Shown: positions 9,266 to 18,812, counted from the first letter of the stretch. The stretch: 64,000 bases of DNA from Ottowia beijingensis (GCF_013423955.1 NZ_JACCKX010000001.1:1364001-1428000), one strand, 5' to 3'. Made by a program: numbers and translations. Notes: generated by a model from the sequence alone, not told the origin.

Positions 9266-11605
9266 CTACAGCTCCAGCACCAGCTTGTCGCCCGCCGCGC
9301 GCGAGCAGCACACCATCATGCGGTCCTGCGCGTCGCGCTCGCCGCGCGTCAGCACCACGTCGCGGTGGTCCACGGCGCCGCTCAGCACGCGCGTCTCGCA
9401 CGAGCCGCACAGGCCTTCGCAGCAGTCGCTCTGCACGTCGATGTTGGCGCCCTTCAGCGCCGACAGGATGGTCTGGTCGGCGCGCACCTGCAGGGTGATG
9501 CCGGAGTCCTTCAGCTCGATCTCGAAGGCATGCTCCTTGCTCGGATCGAGCGTGGGCGGCTCGGTCTGGAAGTGCTCGATGCGCAGTGCGTCGTCGGGCC
9601 AGTGCGCGGTGCAGGCTTCGAGCGCGCTCAGCATGCGCTCGGGGCCACAGGCGTAGATGCGCACGCCGTCGTGCGGTGTTGCCAGCAGCGCCGTGAGGTC
9701 GGCACGCTGGCCTTCGTCCTTGGCGTAGACGTGCAGGCGCTCGCCGTGCTCGGCGACCAGCGCCTCCAGCAATGGCATCAACGCGCGGCCGCGGCCGCTG
9801 TAGTGGATCTCGTAGTCCATGCCCAGCAGCCGCGCGCGGCGCGCCATGGCGGCGATGGGCGTGATGCCGATGCCGCCGGCGATGAAGATGGCACGCTTCG
9901 CCGTCTCGTCGAAGCGGAAATGGTTGCGCGGGCCGCGGATGCGCACGGTGTCGCCGGCCTTCAACTGGTCGTGCACCCAGGTCGAGCCGCCGCGGCTTTC
10001 GGGGTCGCGCAGCACGGCGATCTCGTAGGCGCTCAGGTCGGCCGGATCGCTGCACAGCGAGTACTGGCGCGACAGCTCCGTGTCGCCGCATTCGATGTCG
10101 ATGTGCGCGCCGGGCTGCCACTTCGGCAGCGGCTGGCCGTTGGCCGCCACCAGGCGCAGCAGCACCGTGTCGTCGGTGATGCGCGTCACGCGCTCCACCA
10201 CCATGGGCCGCGTCACCGTCTGCTTCGACGGCTCGCCCAGGCGCACCGGCAGTTGCTGCTGCAGGATGGCGGGGTTGGCGCGCTCGGGGTTGTGCGCCGG
10301 GTCCCATTCCACCCACAGGTGCTTGGGGCCGCGAAACGACGTGTTGGGCACGTAGTCGAAGCGCTGCTCGGCCAGGCGCATGTGCGGCAGGCGCTTGGTG
10401 AACTCTTCCAGGAACACCTGCAGCTCCAGCCGCGCCAGGTTCTTGCCCATGCACTGGTGCGAGCCGTAGCCGAAGGTCAGGTGGTCGCTGGCGTTGTCGC
10501 GGCGGATGTCCAGCCGGTCGGCATCGGCGAAGTGGCGTTCGTCGTGGTTGCCCGAGGCCATCACGATCAGCAGTTTGCTGCCAGCCGGAATGTGCACGCC
10601 GCCCACCGTGGCGTCGCGCATGGCGATGCGGCGCCACGCCGCCACCGAGCCGTTGTGGCGAATGCACTCCTCCACCGCGCTGGGGATCAGGCTCGGGTCG
10701 TCACACAGCTCCTGCCACACCGCCGGGTGCTGCAACAGCAGCTTGAGCGCATTGGCGATGCCGTTGGACGTGGTTTCGTGCGAGGCCACGATGCCGGCCA
10801 TCATCATCGAGTGCAGGTAGGAGTCGGTGACGACCTCGGGGTACTCCTTCTGCTTGCGGATGCCGTACTGCATCCAGCCCGGCTCGTCGGGGTTCTGGCG
10901 CATCTTCTCCAGAATCTTGCCCGAGAGCTGCCAGAAGTTGCCCACCGCGTGCGCCACCGCCACCTGCTCTTCCGGCTTGGGCCGGCCCCAGGTGTTGACG
11001 GTGTGCGCGATCGAATACTGGCGCAACTGGGCCATGTCCTCCTCGGGCACGCCGAGGAAGTGCAGGCCGATGGTGAGCGGCGCCTCCCACAGCATCTGGT
11101 CGACCAGATCCGCCTTGCCGTCGTTGATGAAGCGGTCCACATACTCGCGCGCCACGCGGCGCACCATGGGTTCGTGCTCCACCAGCGCCTCGGGCGTGAA
11201 GGGCTGGATCAGCACGCGGCGGCGCGCCATGTGGGCCGGCTCTTCCTCGTTCACCAGCGTGCGGTTCATGGCGTAGTCGTAGCTGGCCAGCACGGCGTTG
11301 GCCTCGTCGCCCGTCGGCGTGATCTTCTCCAGCGCGATCGAAGCGCTGAAGGTTTCGTGGTCGCGGAACACGGCCTTGATGTCGTCGTAGCGCGTGACCA
11401 CCCAGTAGCCCAGTTGGGGCGAGAAGAACACCGGCTCCTGCTCGCGCGACCAGCGCACGTAGTCGGGCGGGCTTTGCTGGTAGCCGTCGGCGAAGGGGTC
11501 GAACTCGGCCGCGCCGGCGCTGATGGGGCAGCCGGTGGGGCCGGTCTGGCCCGTCAGGGCGGCGTGGTCGATGGGGCAGCGGGCGGTGGTGGATGCGAGG
11601 GACAT
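9266..11605 (-). CDS. self-sufficient cytochrome P450 fused to phthalate-oxygenase-type reductase (CYP116B-like, class VII)
   Basis: Single-chain monooxygenase of 779 residues, the usual length for the P450RhF/CYP116B class. The N terminus has CPIDHAAL as in that class. The P450 domain (about 40-440) has an acidic I-helix segment (ASHETTS) and the haem loop FGYGSHQCMG with Cys385. The reductase part has an FMN site (RQYSLCSD, about 513), an NADH site (GGIGITP, about 577), and a C-terminal plant-type 2Fe-2S ferredoxin (CCEGLCGSC near 728-736 and CC near 766). It should take NADH and hydroxylate or O-dealkylate a small, possibly aromatic substrate; the true substrate cannot be read from sequence. 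ATG 11605 starts the family-typical N terminus. Monocistronic, with an IclR-like operator upstream. The frame is unbroken. Confidence 0.95.
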   Translation of the reverse strand: MSLASTTARCPIDHAALTGQTGPTGCPISAGAAEFDPFADGYQQSPPDYVRWSREQEPVFFSPQLGYWVVTRYDDIKAVFRDHETFSASIALEKITPTGDEANAVLASYDYAMNRTLVNEEEPAHMARRRVLIQPFTPEALVEHEPMVRRVAREYVDRFINDGKADLVDQMLWEAPLTIGLHFLGVPEEDMAQLRQYSIAHTVNTWGRPKPEEQVAVAHAVGNFWQLSGKILEKMRQNPDEPGWMQYGIRKQKEYPEVVTDSYLHSMMMAGIVASHETTSNGIANALKLLLQHPAVWQELCDDPSLIPSAVEECIRHNGSVAAWRRIAMRDATVGGVHIPAGSKLLIVMASGNHDERHFADADRLDIRRDNASDHLTFGYGSHQCMGKNLARLELQVFLEEFTKRLPHMRLAEQRFDYVPNTSFRGPKHLWVEWDPAHNPERANPAILQQQLPVRLGEPSKQTVTRPMVVERVTRITDDTVLLRLVAANGQPLPKWQPGAHIDIECGDTELSRQYSLCSDPADLSAYEIAVLRDPESRGGSTWVHDQLKAGDTVRIRGPRNHFRFDETAKRAIFIAGGIGITPIAAMARRARLLGMDYEIHYSGRGRALMPLLEALVAEHGERLHVYAKDEGQRADLTALLATPHDGVRIYACGPERMLSALEACTAHWPDDALRIEHFQTEPPTLDPSKEHAFEIELKDSGITLQVRADQTILSALKGANIDVQSDCCEGLCGSCETRVLSGAVDHRDVVLTRGERDAQDRMMVCCSRAAGDKLVLEL

Positions 11606-11625
11606 GGCGCGGCAGCCTGATGAAA

Positions 11626-11665
11626 GATCAAACGCGTAATTTAACTACGCAAAGCGAAATTTCGC
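11626..11665. promoter_or_regulatory. candidate IclR-type operator upstream of the P450 gene
   Basis: GATCAAACGCGTAAT (11626-11640) matches the box at 8026-8041 almost exactly. It is followed by the perfect 12-base palindrome GCGAAATTTCGC (11654-11665), close to the A/T-centred palindromes that IclR regulators favour. It lies 20 bases upstream of the start codon. Confidence 0.55.
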
Positions 11666-11692
11666 AAGCCGGCGGCGCTGGCGCACAGCGCT

Positions 11693-11825
11693 TGATACCG
11701 TTCTGCATTCAAAACCGATGACAAATGACCGCGGCTGGCGCCGCATGACCAATGACGAATGCGCCATTGGTCATTGAAGCGCAGCGAAGTCATTTGTCAT
11801 TCGTCATTCGTCATTTCTTGAAGCG
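11693..11825. repeat. interspersed repeat R2 (copy 2)
   Basis: Very similar to 8918-9042, including the CATTGGTCATTGAAGCGCAG segment. Part of the gene-free stretch 11606-12035. Confidence 0.75.
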
Positions 11826-11870
11826 ACGAATTTGTATCAGGCACTGCCGCTGGGGTACGGCCCGTCACCG

Positions 11871-11947
11871 GTGTGGGAGTGGGCTTGCCCGCGATTCGGC
11901 GCTGCACGCAACGATGCGCTGCATCGCGGGCAAGCCCGCTCCCACAC
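11871..11947. repeat. REP-like palindrome R1 (copy 2)
   Basis: Arms GTGGGAGTGGGCTTGCCCGC and GCGGGCAAGCCCGCTCCCAC, well conserved, with a GC-rich centre. Confidence 0.85.
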
Positions 11948-11982
11948 AGCGGATGAGCTTCGTGCAGCCGCCCTTTACTTCT

Positions 11983-12033
11983 GAATTGATAGCTGAAAGC
12001 ACCCTATGGACGGGCGCTGAAGGCCGATTCGGC
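11983..12033. repeat. interspersed repeat R3 (copy)
   Basis: TTGATAGCTGAAAGC, then GGACGGGCGCTG and GGCCGATTCGGCT. It ends just before the stop of the next leftward gene. The same word order recurs at least nine times in the window. Confidence 0.7.
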
Positions 12034-12035
12034 TC

Positions 12036-12328
12036 TTAATCTGACTGCCGTGGATCGGCGTTCGGCGAGCGCTGCAGTTGGGGTGCGCTGGAGGTGTCGG
12101 GCCGGCCCTTGACGGCGTCGTCGTAGGCCGTGCGCGCCTCCTGGGTCTTGTCCTGGCCGGCGGCGGGGGCCTGGCTGCCGGGGTTTGCTCGCGTTCGGTG
12201 GGCAGCAACTGGGCGTCGGTCGGCGCGGCCTCGGTCAGGTCGACGGTCTCGCGCGTGCCGGTGGCGGGCTGCAGCGGCGTGGTGGTCTCGATGGGCTCGG
12301 TGGGTGGGGTGGGTTGGCTCTGGCTCAT
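12036..12328 (-). CDS. small Pro/Thr/Gln-rich hypothetical protein (one frameshift)
   Basis: Starts MSQSQPTPPTEPIE at ATG 12328. The frame breaks near 12190; one added base gives 97 residues ending TSSAPQLQRSPNADPRQSD before the TAA at 12036. There is no signal peptide or membrane segment; low complexity and polar, so probably disordered and cytoplasmic. I do not recognise a family. It is read in the same direction as the P450 gene but separated from it by repeats. Confidence 0.55.
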
Positions 12329-12435
12329 GGGCACAGTCTGGCCCGCGCGGCGGCCGGCGCTTGTGGGACGAGGCCCCCTGTGCGCTTCAGCCGGCGCGCC
12401 CCGTGGGCGCGGGGCCAGGCCCGCGCCGCGTCACG

Positions 12436-13247
12436 TCAGGGCATGCGGGTGTAGACCGGCACGCCGCCCTCGCGCAGGGCGGCGGCCGTCACGCTGCCCA
12501 GCAGCGCCGACTGCACCGCGCTGCGGCCGCGCGTGGTCATGGCCAGCATGGCGTTGGGCAGGCTGCGCACGAACTGCGGAATGGCCTCCTGCGGATCGCC
12601 GTGCAGCACCTCCCAGCCCACGTGCATGCCGTGGTCGCGCTGGATGTTGCTGGCCTGGCGGTGCACGTAGGCGGATTCCATCACGTCGCTGCCGGCCACG
12701 ATGCCGGCCGAGCGCGTGGCCTCGGGGTCGATCACCGACACCACCACCAGCCGCGCCTTCAGCCACTTGGCCAGTTGCACGGCCTCGGGGATGATGGATT
12801 CGGACAGCGGGCTGCCGTCCAGCGGCATCACGATGTGCTGGATGGCGGCCGCCGCGCCGGTCGCGGGGTGGCGCTCGTCGGGGCGGTACACCAGGATCGG
12901 CTTGCCGCCGGCGCGCAGCACGTTCAGCGCCGTGCTGCCCAGCACCGCGCGCATCACGCCCGAGCGGCCATGCGAGGTGATGGCCACCAGCGTGCCGGGC
13001 ACGCGGTCGGCCTCCTGGCGGATCGCGTCGGCCACGTCGCCGTGCACCTCGGCAGCCACGGCCTGCGCGCCGTGCTGGCCGGCCACGGCCTGCAGCTCAC
13101 GTTCGACGTCGGCCAGCTTGTCGCTTTTCTCGACCGCGCGGTACAGCGCCAGCTGCGCCCCGTGGTCTGGGCGATGGCGCCGACCAGCGGCAGCATCTGG
13201 TTCGAGAAGGAAGAGCCATCGACCGGGACAAGGATTCGGGTGTACAT
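12436..13247 (-). CDS. tandem UspA universal stress protein (one frameshift)
   Basis: Two UspA domains in one chain, 270 residues. The first starts MYTRILVPVDGS and ends with GTLVAITSHGRSGVMRAVLG; the second starts IQHIVMPLDGSPLSE and ends with NAMLAMTTRGRS...ALLGSV. The G-2x-G-9x-G-S type ATP loop is recognisable in both. The frame breaks near 13163; one extra G in GGGG reconnects TTG with AQLALYRAV. Cytoplasmic stress-response nucleotide-binding protein. It stands between a small hypothetical gene and the DUF411 gene, all leftward. Confidence 0.85.
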
Positions 13248-13378
13248 GCGAGAAGAGCTCCTTCAGGGTTGGACGGTAGGAACGGCCAGGCTTGGCCGGG
13301 CACCAGCGCGCCGCGCGGCACCTGCCAAGTGTGTCAGGAAAATACCGCGCGCCGTGCTGGCCTGCGCCATGCGGTGGC

Positions 13379-13861
13379 TCAGGCGTGGCGCCTGAACACG
13401 CGCGTGCTGCCATCGCGCAGCACCAGCAGCGTGTCGTAGGCGTCGCGCCGGCCGCCGTACACCGGGCCGTCCATGCCGGGCGAGCCGATGGGCATGCCGG
13501 GCACCGCCAGCCCCAGCGCCGCCGGCTTGTCGCGCAGCAGGCGGTGCACTTCGTCGGCGTGCACATGGCCTTCGACCAGGTAGCCGCCCACCAGCGCGGT
13601 GTGGCACGAGCCCAGCCTGGCCGGCAACCCCAGCCGCGCGCGCACGGCGTTGTTGCCGGTGTCGTGCGTGGTCACCTTGAAGCCGTTCTGCTCCATGTGC
13701 GCGATCCAGTCGCCACAGCAGCCGCAGCTGGCGTCCTTCCACACCTCCACGGCGATGGGTTCGGCGCGCTTCTGCGCCCAGGCCCACGGCGCGGCGCCGG
13801 CCAGGGCGCCCAGGGCCAGCGCCCGCAGTGCGTGGCGGCGACGTTGCTGTGACTTTTGCAT
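13379..13861 (-). CDS. DUF411 family periplasmic metal-binding protein
   Basis: 160 residues with a twin-basic signal peptide (RRRHALRALALGALAGAAPWAWA). The mature part has VWKDASCGCCGDW and later CHTALVGGYLVEGHVHADEV, the conserved Cys/His set of the DUF411 family, which is found with copper and other metal resistance genes. It is divergent from the broken heavy-metal sensor kinase, supporting a metal role. A metal site formed by the CxCC cysteines and the CHT and HVHADE residues is inferred. Confidence 0.85.
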   Translation of the reverse strand: MQKSQQRRRHALRALALGALAGAAPWAWAQKRAEPIAVEVWKDASCGCCGDWIAHMEQNGFKVTTHDTGNNAVRARLGLPARLGSCHTALVGGYLVEGHVHADEVHRLLRDKPAALGLAVPGMPIGSPGMDGPVYGGRRDAYDTLLVLRDGSTRVFRRHA

Positions 13862-13960
13862 GGTGAATCTCCTGGTTCAGGCGCCAATCATCCACCCCGC
13901 GCCGGGTTCCACCGGCGACACGGGCACACTGGCGCGCATGTGCACCATTGTCCTGCCGAC

Positions 13961-14574
13961 TTGAAGACCCTGAACGACACGCGCCCACCGCCGTCGGCCA
14001 CGCGCCTGGCGCTGTGGCTGACGGCCGCCTGCACGCTGGCGCTGGCGCTGCTGGCGGCGGTGAGCTGCTGGCGCTGAACCTGCATTTCGAATCGCGCGAC
14101 CGCGAGCGCCTGCACGCGCACCTGGCCGAGGCGCGCGCCCTGCTGGCGCGGGTCGACCAGACCGCCGCGCTGACCAGCCTGCCGGCGCAGCTGCGCGCGC
14201 ACTTCGGCGACGAAGCCGACCTGGCCGTGCGCGTGCAAGATCCCTTGGGCCAGCCGCTGTACCAGCAAGGCCCCGACACCGACCTGCCCGAGGCGCTGCT
14301 GGCCCGCCCCAGCGCCGCCGCGCAGCCCGCGCCGCTGGTCACCTGGCGCCAGGACGGCCACGCCTGGCGCGGCAGCGCCATGCTGATCCGCATGCCGCTC
14401 GACGGCGCCGCGCCGCTGACGGTGGCCATGGCGCTGGACATCGCGCCGCAGGCCACCTTCCTCACCAGCTTCGGCTGGGTGCTGGCCGGCTACGTGCTGC
14501 TGGCCGCGCTGGGCCTGGCGCTGCTGGCGCGCTGGCTGGTGGGGCGCGCGCTGGGGCCGCCCGATAATTCCTGA
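13961..14574 (+). pseudogene. truncated heavy-metal sensor histidine kinase (CusS-like N-terminal half)
   Basis: Starts at TTG 13961 (KTLNDTRPPPSATRLALWL). It has a first membrane helix, a periplasmic domain (ESRDRERLHAHLAEARALLARVD), a second helix (FGWVLAGYVLLAALGLALLARWL) and the first residues of a HAMP domain (LVGRALGP). It then stops at TGA 14572-14574, so HisKA and ATPase domains are absent. One base is missing near 14068 between the first helix and the periplasmic part. The partner response regulator is also absent. A copy of repeat R3 begins at the truncation point, suggesting a repeat-linked deletion. Confidence 0.75.
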
Positions 14575-14627
14575 TTTGATAGCTTCTTGCGCTTGTCTGG
14601 CGGGCGCTGGCGGCCAATTTGGCTTAT
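14574..14627. repeat. interspersed repeat R3 (copy at a gene break)
   Basis: TTTGATAGCTTCTTGCGC, then GGCGGGCGCTGG and GGCCAATTTGGCTT. It fills the space between the truncated kinase and the alaX stop and supplies the alaX TAA. Confidence 0.75.
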
Positions 14628-15386
14628 GAAGCGCCGTCACCCCACCCCAGCACCACGCGCCGGCTGTGGGCGCTCTTCTTCTCGATCTTGGTCACCACCA
14701 CGGGGCCGATCTCGGCCGTGCTGGCCACGTGCGTGCCGCCGCAGGGCTGCAGGTCGACCAGCGCATCGCCCGCGCCCGCGCCGCTGATGCGGATGGTGCG
14801 CACCACGCCGCTGCCGCGCGGGGCTGCACGCTCATGCTTTTCACCAGCTGCGGGTTGGCGTCCAGCTCGGCCTCGGTCACGCTGCCCACCGTCACCGGCA
14901 GCGCGGCGGCCACCAGCCGCGCCAGCTGCTCGGTCAGCGCGGCCTTGTCTAGCGGCTCGGTCATGTGGAAGTCGATGCGCGCGTAGTCCGGCGTGATCGA
15001 GCAGCCGTTGACCGGCTGCCCGACGATGTGGCACAGCAGGTGCGAGGCGGTGTGAAAGCGCATCAGGCGCTGGCGGCGCGGCGCGTCGATGCGCGCGGTG
15101 ACGGCATCACCTTGCTTTATTTTCGATAGCTGCTCGCGCTGGTCCGGCGCCACCAGATGGCTGATACGGCCCGTGGGCAGGCCGTCCTCGCCGGTTTCCT
15201 TGCGCGTGTCCGCCACCGCCAGCTCGGTGCCGTCGGCCAGTCGCAGCCAACCCGTGTCGCCGGCTTGGCCGCCGCCCAGGGGTAGAACACGGTGCGGTCG
15301 AGCACCACAGCCTGCTCGCCCACGGCCACCACGGTGGCGGGGCATTCGGTCAGCGTCGCGTCGTGGCGGAAGAGTTCTTCGGTCAT
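14624..15386 (-). CDS. alanyl-tRNA editing protein AlaX-like (two frameshifts)
   Basis: Free-standing trans-editing hydrolase that removes mis-charged serine or glycine from tRNA-Ala. Zinc-site motifs are visible: RFHTASHLLCH (HxxxH type) and QPCGGTHV (CxxxH). It starts MTEELFRHDATLTECPA at ATG 15386 and ends before TAA 14624. The frame breaks near 15280 (one C missing in CCCC, restoring LGGGQAGDTGW) and again near 14820 in a G/C run. With both repairs it is 254 residues, normal for the family. An R3-like core lies inside the coding region near 15120-15150 (DQREQLSKIK). Confidence 0.82.
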
Positions 15387-15442
15387 GGCCGCATGGTAGC
15401 GGCGTCATGCTTTGGTGTGCATGCTGGGAATAAGATCGCGCC

Positions 15443-16281
15443 ATGAGCACCCGCCCGCCCCTGCCGCCCCGCACCCGCCAGTGGTCCGACCTGGTGACGA
15501 CGGATTTCGCCTCGCTCGACCTCGGCCGCGCCATCGCGGTGCTGCCGCTGGGCGCCACCGAGCAGCACGGCCCGCACCTGCCGCTGTCGGTGGATGCCAA
15601 CCTGGCGCACAGCATGGTGCAGGCCGCCACGCCGCACCTGCCGGCCGACCTGCCGGTGCTCTTCCTGCCGGTGCAGCGCATCGGCTACAGCCCGGAGCAC
15701 GCGGCCTTCGCCGGCACCATCAGCCTGAAGGCCGACACCGTTATGCGCCTGTGGACCGACATCGCCGAAAGCGTGTCGGCCAGCGGCGTGAACAAGCTGG
15801 TGCTGTTCAACACCCACGGCGGCAACATGGGCCTGATGGACGTGGTGGGGCGCGAGCTGCGCACCCGGCTGGGCATGCTGGTGTACAGCGTGAGCTGGTT
15901 CAACCTGCCGCTGCACGGGCCCGACGGCGAGGACATCCTGGCGCGCTTCTCGCCCGAAGAGCGGCGCTTCGGTGTGCACGCGGGGCAGATGGAGACGGCC
16001 ATGATGCTGGCGCTCAAGCCCCGGCTGGTGCGCCAGTCGAAGATGCAGGCGTTCGAATCCAGCTCGCAGGCGCGCGCGGCGGCGCACCGCATCCTGGGCA
16101 ACGGCAAAGCGCCAAGCTGGCCTGGGCCGCGCAAGACCTGAACCACGAAGGCGCCGCCGGCAACGCCGCCGCCGCCAACGTGGACGACGGCATGGCCCTT
16201 CTGGACGCCGCCGGCCGCGCCCTGGCCGATCTGCTGAAGGAAATCGACCGCCTGCCGGCGGACACGCTGAAAGCCGGGTAG
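15443..16281 (+). CDS. creatininase / creatinine amidohydrolase family protein (one frameshift)
   Basis: Metal-dependent amidohydrolase of the creatininase fold. Visible metal ligands and motifs are PLGATEQHGPHLPL, SVDANLAH, FNTHGGN and HAGQMETAMML. 279 residues after adding one A in the AAA run near 16108, which joins ILGNG to KSAKLAWAAQDLNHEG. Family members act on creatinine, formylated amines or peptide-like substrates, so the reaction here is open. It starts at ATG 15443 and is divergent from alaX. Confidence 0.85.
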
Positions 16282-16364
16282 CCCGCTTCGCGCGCGACGC
16301 TCGCGCAGGCCGCGCAGAAGGCGCGGAAGAATCATTCCATTTCCAATTCAATGCGTGAATCACT

Positions 16365-16463
16365 GTCATCCCGGCGAAGGCCGGGATCCATGGCTCTCCG
16401 CACACGCCGTCTGGATTCCGGCCCCGTATCGCGGTACGGGGCAGGCTTTGCGCCGGAATGACG
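16365..16463. repeat. inverted repeat of the CATCCCGGCGAAGGCCGGGATCC type
   Basis: Left arm GTCATCCCGGCGAAGGCCGG, right arm ending in GCGCCGGAATGAC. A widespread proteobacterial intergenic palindrome. The rest of 16282-16625 has no gene, only a degraded GCGCAGAAGGCGCGGAAG box and a CTCTGCGTTTTATTGCC stretch. Confidence 0.65.
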
Positions 16464-16625
16464 AGCTATGGCAGCTTTGATCTGGAACTGGAATCAGCCG
16501 TCTTCAGCCGCCGCTCCTCTGCGTTTTATTGCCAAGCCTCGGCGACTTCTGCGTTCAATCCTTCAAGTCAGCGGCAGGCCCCTCCCTAAAATCAGGCGCT
16601 TCGCAGTTCATCCGGGAGAGTCTTC

Positions 16626-17595
16626 ATGACCAGTCGTCGCCGTTTCGCCGCCACCCTGCTCAGCGCCGCCGCCGTGGCCGCCGCGCCCTCAGCCTGGGCC
16701 GCCAACGACACGCCCATCCACATCCTGGTGGGCTTTCCGGCCGGCGGCGGCTCCGACGTCATCGCGCGCCTGCTGGCCGAGCGGCTTGAAAGGAACTGGG
16801 CCGCACCGTGCTGGTGGACAACCGCCCCGGCGCCGGCGGCCAGATCGCCGCGCAGCAGCTCAAGGCCGCGCGCGCCGACGGCACCACCGTGTTCCTCTCG
16901 CACGACCACAGCATCTCCATCCTGCCGCAGGTAGTGAAGAAGCCGGGCTACGCGCCGCAGCAGGACTTCACGCCGCTGGGCGGCTTCGCCACCTTCGTCA
17001 ACGGCATCGCGGTGTCGCCCGGCACACCGGTCAAGACCGTGCCCGAGTACGTGGAATGGGTGAAGGCCCAGGGCGGCAAGAGCGCCGTCGGCATCCCGGC
17101 GCCGGCCTCGACGCCCGAGTTTCTGGTGCAGCTCATCGCCCAGCGCTGGGGCTCGACCTGGTGGCCGTGCCCTACAAGGGCAGCGCGCCCATGATGGCCG
17201 ACATGCTGGGCAACCAGATCGCCGCCGGCGTCGGCTCGGTGCAGGACTTCATCGAATACCAGCGCGCCGGCAAGCTGCGCATGATCGGCGTGCTGGGCGG
17301 CCAGCGCCAGGCCGCCATGCCCGACGTGCCCACCTTCAGCGAACTGGGCGTGAAGGGCCTGGAAGATACGCCCTTCTACGGCATCTGGGCGCCCAAGGGC
17401 ACGCCGCGCACCTTCGTCGACCGCTTCAGCCGCGCGCTGCAGCAGGTGGTGGCGCAACCCGACGTGCGCGCCAGGCTCGTCGACCTGGGCCTGACGGTGG
17501 AATACATGAGCCCGCGCCAGCTCGACCAGCGCGAGCGCGCCTACACCAAGGTGTGGTCGCGCATCATTGCGGAGAGCGGGTTCGAGCCGAGGTGA
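16626..17595 (+). CDS. Bug/TctC family periplasmic substrate-binding protein (two frameshifts)
   Basis: Starts MTSRRRFAATLLSAAAVAAA with a signal peptide, then DTPIHILVGFPAGGGSDVIARLLAERL. The frame shifts near 16792 (one A missing in GAAAGG) to ELGRTVLVDNRPGAGGQIAA, and again near 17147 (one G missing) to LDLVAVPYKGSAPMMADML. The C terminus (DVPTFSELGVKG...YTKVWSRIIAESGFEPR) is complete. With both bases added it is 323 residues, the normal size. Preceded by GGGAGAG at 16613-16619. No transporter membrane subunits are nearby. Ligand unknown. Confidence 0.85.
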
Positions 17596-17766
17596 GCGGG
17601 TAGCGCGGGCAGGGATCGCCGAGGGCCGCCGAGGTTGGCGTCCGGCTAGGAACAGCCGCTCAACACCTTTCAGCCAGCTTGAGTTCTAGGCTGATTGAGG
17701 GCGATGAACAGAAGCGGGCAAAAGCCTGCTCCACCATCGAAAGCCGCCGCTGCAAAGGATCCGATG

Positions 17767-18256
17767 TCAGATTGATTGCGCCCAATCTCCGTCTGCTGAG
17801 AGCCGGTGGCGCTCAAATGAGACGAGCAGAAAATCCACCAATGCGCGCGTCTTGGCCGGTAAATGCGTTCGAGAAGGAAACACGGCATAGATGTCTGCGG
17901 GAGGCAAAGCCCATGCCGCGAGAACACGTCGAAGCTTCCCAGACTTCAGCAGTGGAGCCACCTCCCAAAGTGACCGCATCAGAATCCCGTGTTCTTCCAA
18001 ACCCCACCTCAGAACACATTCGCCATCGTTGGAGGCCAACGGGCCTCTGACCTTCACGGTCTCGTTCTTGCTGCCATGACGCAAGTGCCAACTACCGAAC
18101 GTCTCGTCGTTTTCTCGAATGAACAGGCAGGCGTGATGAGTGAGATCGCGTGGCGACGCAGGCCAGCCCGCCCGCTTCAAATAGCTTGGCGAGGCGCACA
18201 ATACCGTCTGGTTGTGTGCGAGCAGGCGGGCAGTCAACCTGGAGTCTGGCAACTCG
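17767..18256 (-). pseudogene. LysR-type regulator, C-terminal fragment
   Basis: About 160 residues of the LysR effector domain: ELPDSRLTARLLAHNQTVLC, ASPSYLKRAGWPASPRDLTH, HHACLFIREND, RWGLEEHGILMRSLWEV. It ends normally before the TGA at 17767. The DNA-binding helix-turn-helix and first half of the effector domain are gone; sequence identity with the family stops near 18256, where a rightward Bug fragment begins. This is what remains if an internal deletion removed the centre of a divergent lysR-bug pair. Composition is less GC-rich than the neighbours. Confidence 0.7.
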
Positions 18257-18467
18257 CCAAGGCACTCCTGTGCCGGTTGTCTCAAAGCTCAACGAGTTGC
18301 TCAAGATGAGCCTGAAAGATCCGGAGTTCCAGAAGCGTCAGGCTGACCTGGGTGCGGTCGTTGTCACCGATGAGCGCACCGGCCGAGAGGCCCATCGAAG
18401 ATTCATGACACAGGAGATGCAGCGCTGGAAGCCGGTCTTGGCTGCGGCGGGCGAAACCTTGGACTGA
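18257..18467 (+). pseudogene. Bug/TctC receptor, C-terminal fragment
   Basis: About 68 residues: GTPVPVVSKLNELLKMSLKD, PEFQKRQADLGAVVV, TQEMQRWKPVLAAAGETLD, a normal Bug C terminus with TGA at 18465-18467. Everything upstream (signal peptide and lobe I) is missing. It abuts the LysR fragment head to head within a few bases. Confidence 0.7.
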
Positions 18468-18812
18468 TGGCTACCCGATGCACGCGCGGCAAACGAGCAC
18501 TCGGAGGAGAGTTCTACGGCTTTTCTTGTCCATTCCAAGTAGGACTTATCGATCAATAGCAGGGTTTGTGCCCGTCAGAACGATGGAAGGGCTGGTAGCA
18601 GTCACTTGAATCTGTATGGCGAATGACCGCAATTGTTCAAAGAGTTGCCGGTCCCACAACGCATTTGAACGAATGCAATCGCTGCAGACCCGCCATACGC
18701 GCATCAGCGTCGTATGTCCGCTTCGGGTCGATTCCGGCCAAAGCCCGCCCGACGGCTGTCGACAACCAGCCCCCGGCACAACTCCGCCGCCGCAAGCCTG
18801 CGCCACGCAGCT
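18468..18812. other. gene-free stretch with no recognisable gene
   Basis: I see no supported ORF here. The part around 18616-18745 (TGGCGAATGACCGCAATTGT, TGTCCGCTTCGGGTCGATTC) looks like an intergenic repeat or a decayed gene. Nothing in it can be assigned. Confidence 0.4.

Noticed and set aside
9365..11620. A 751-residue open frame opposite the P450 gene
   Set aside because: It is the antisense of a conserved gene, His/Arg/Val-rich with no motifs, as expected for high-GC shadow frames.
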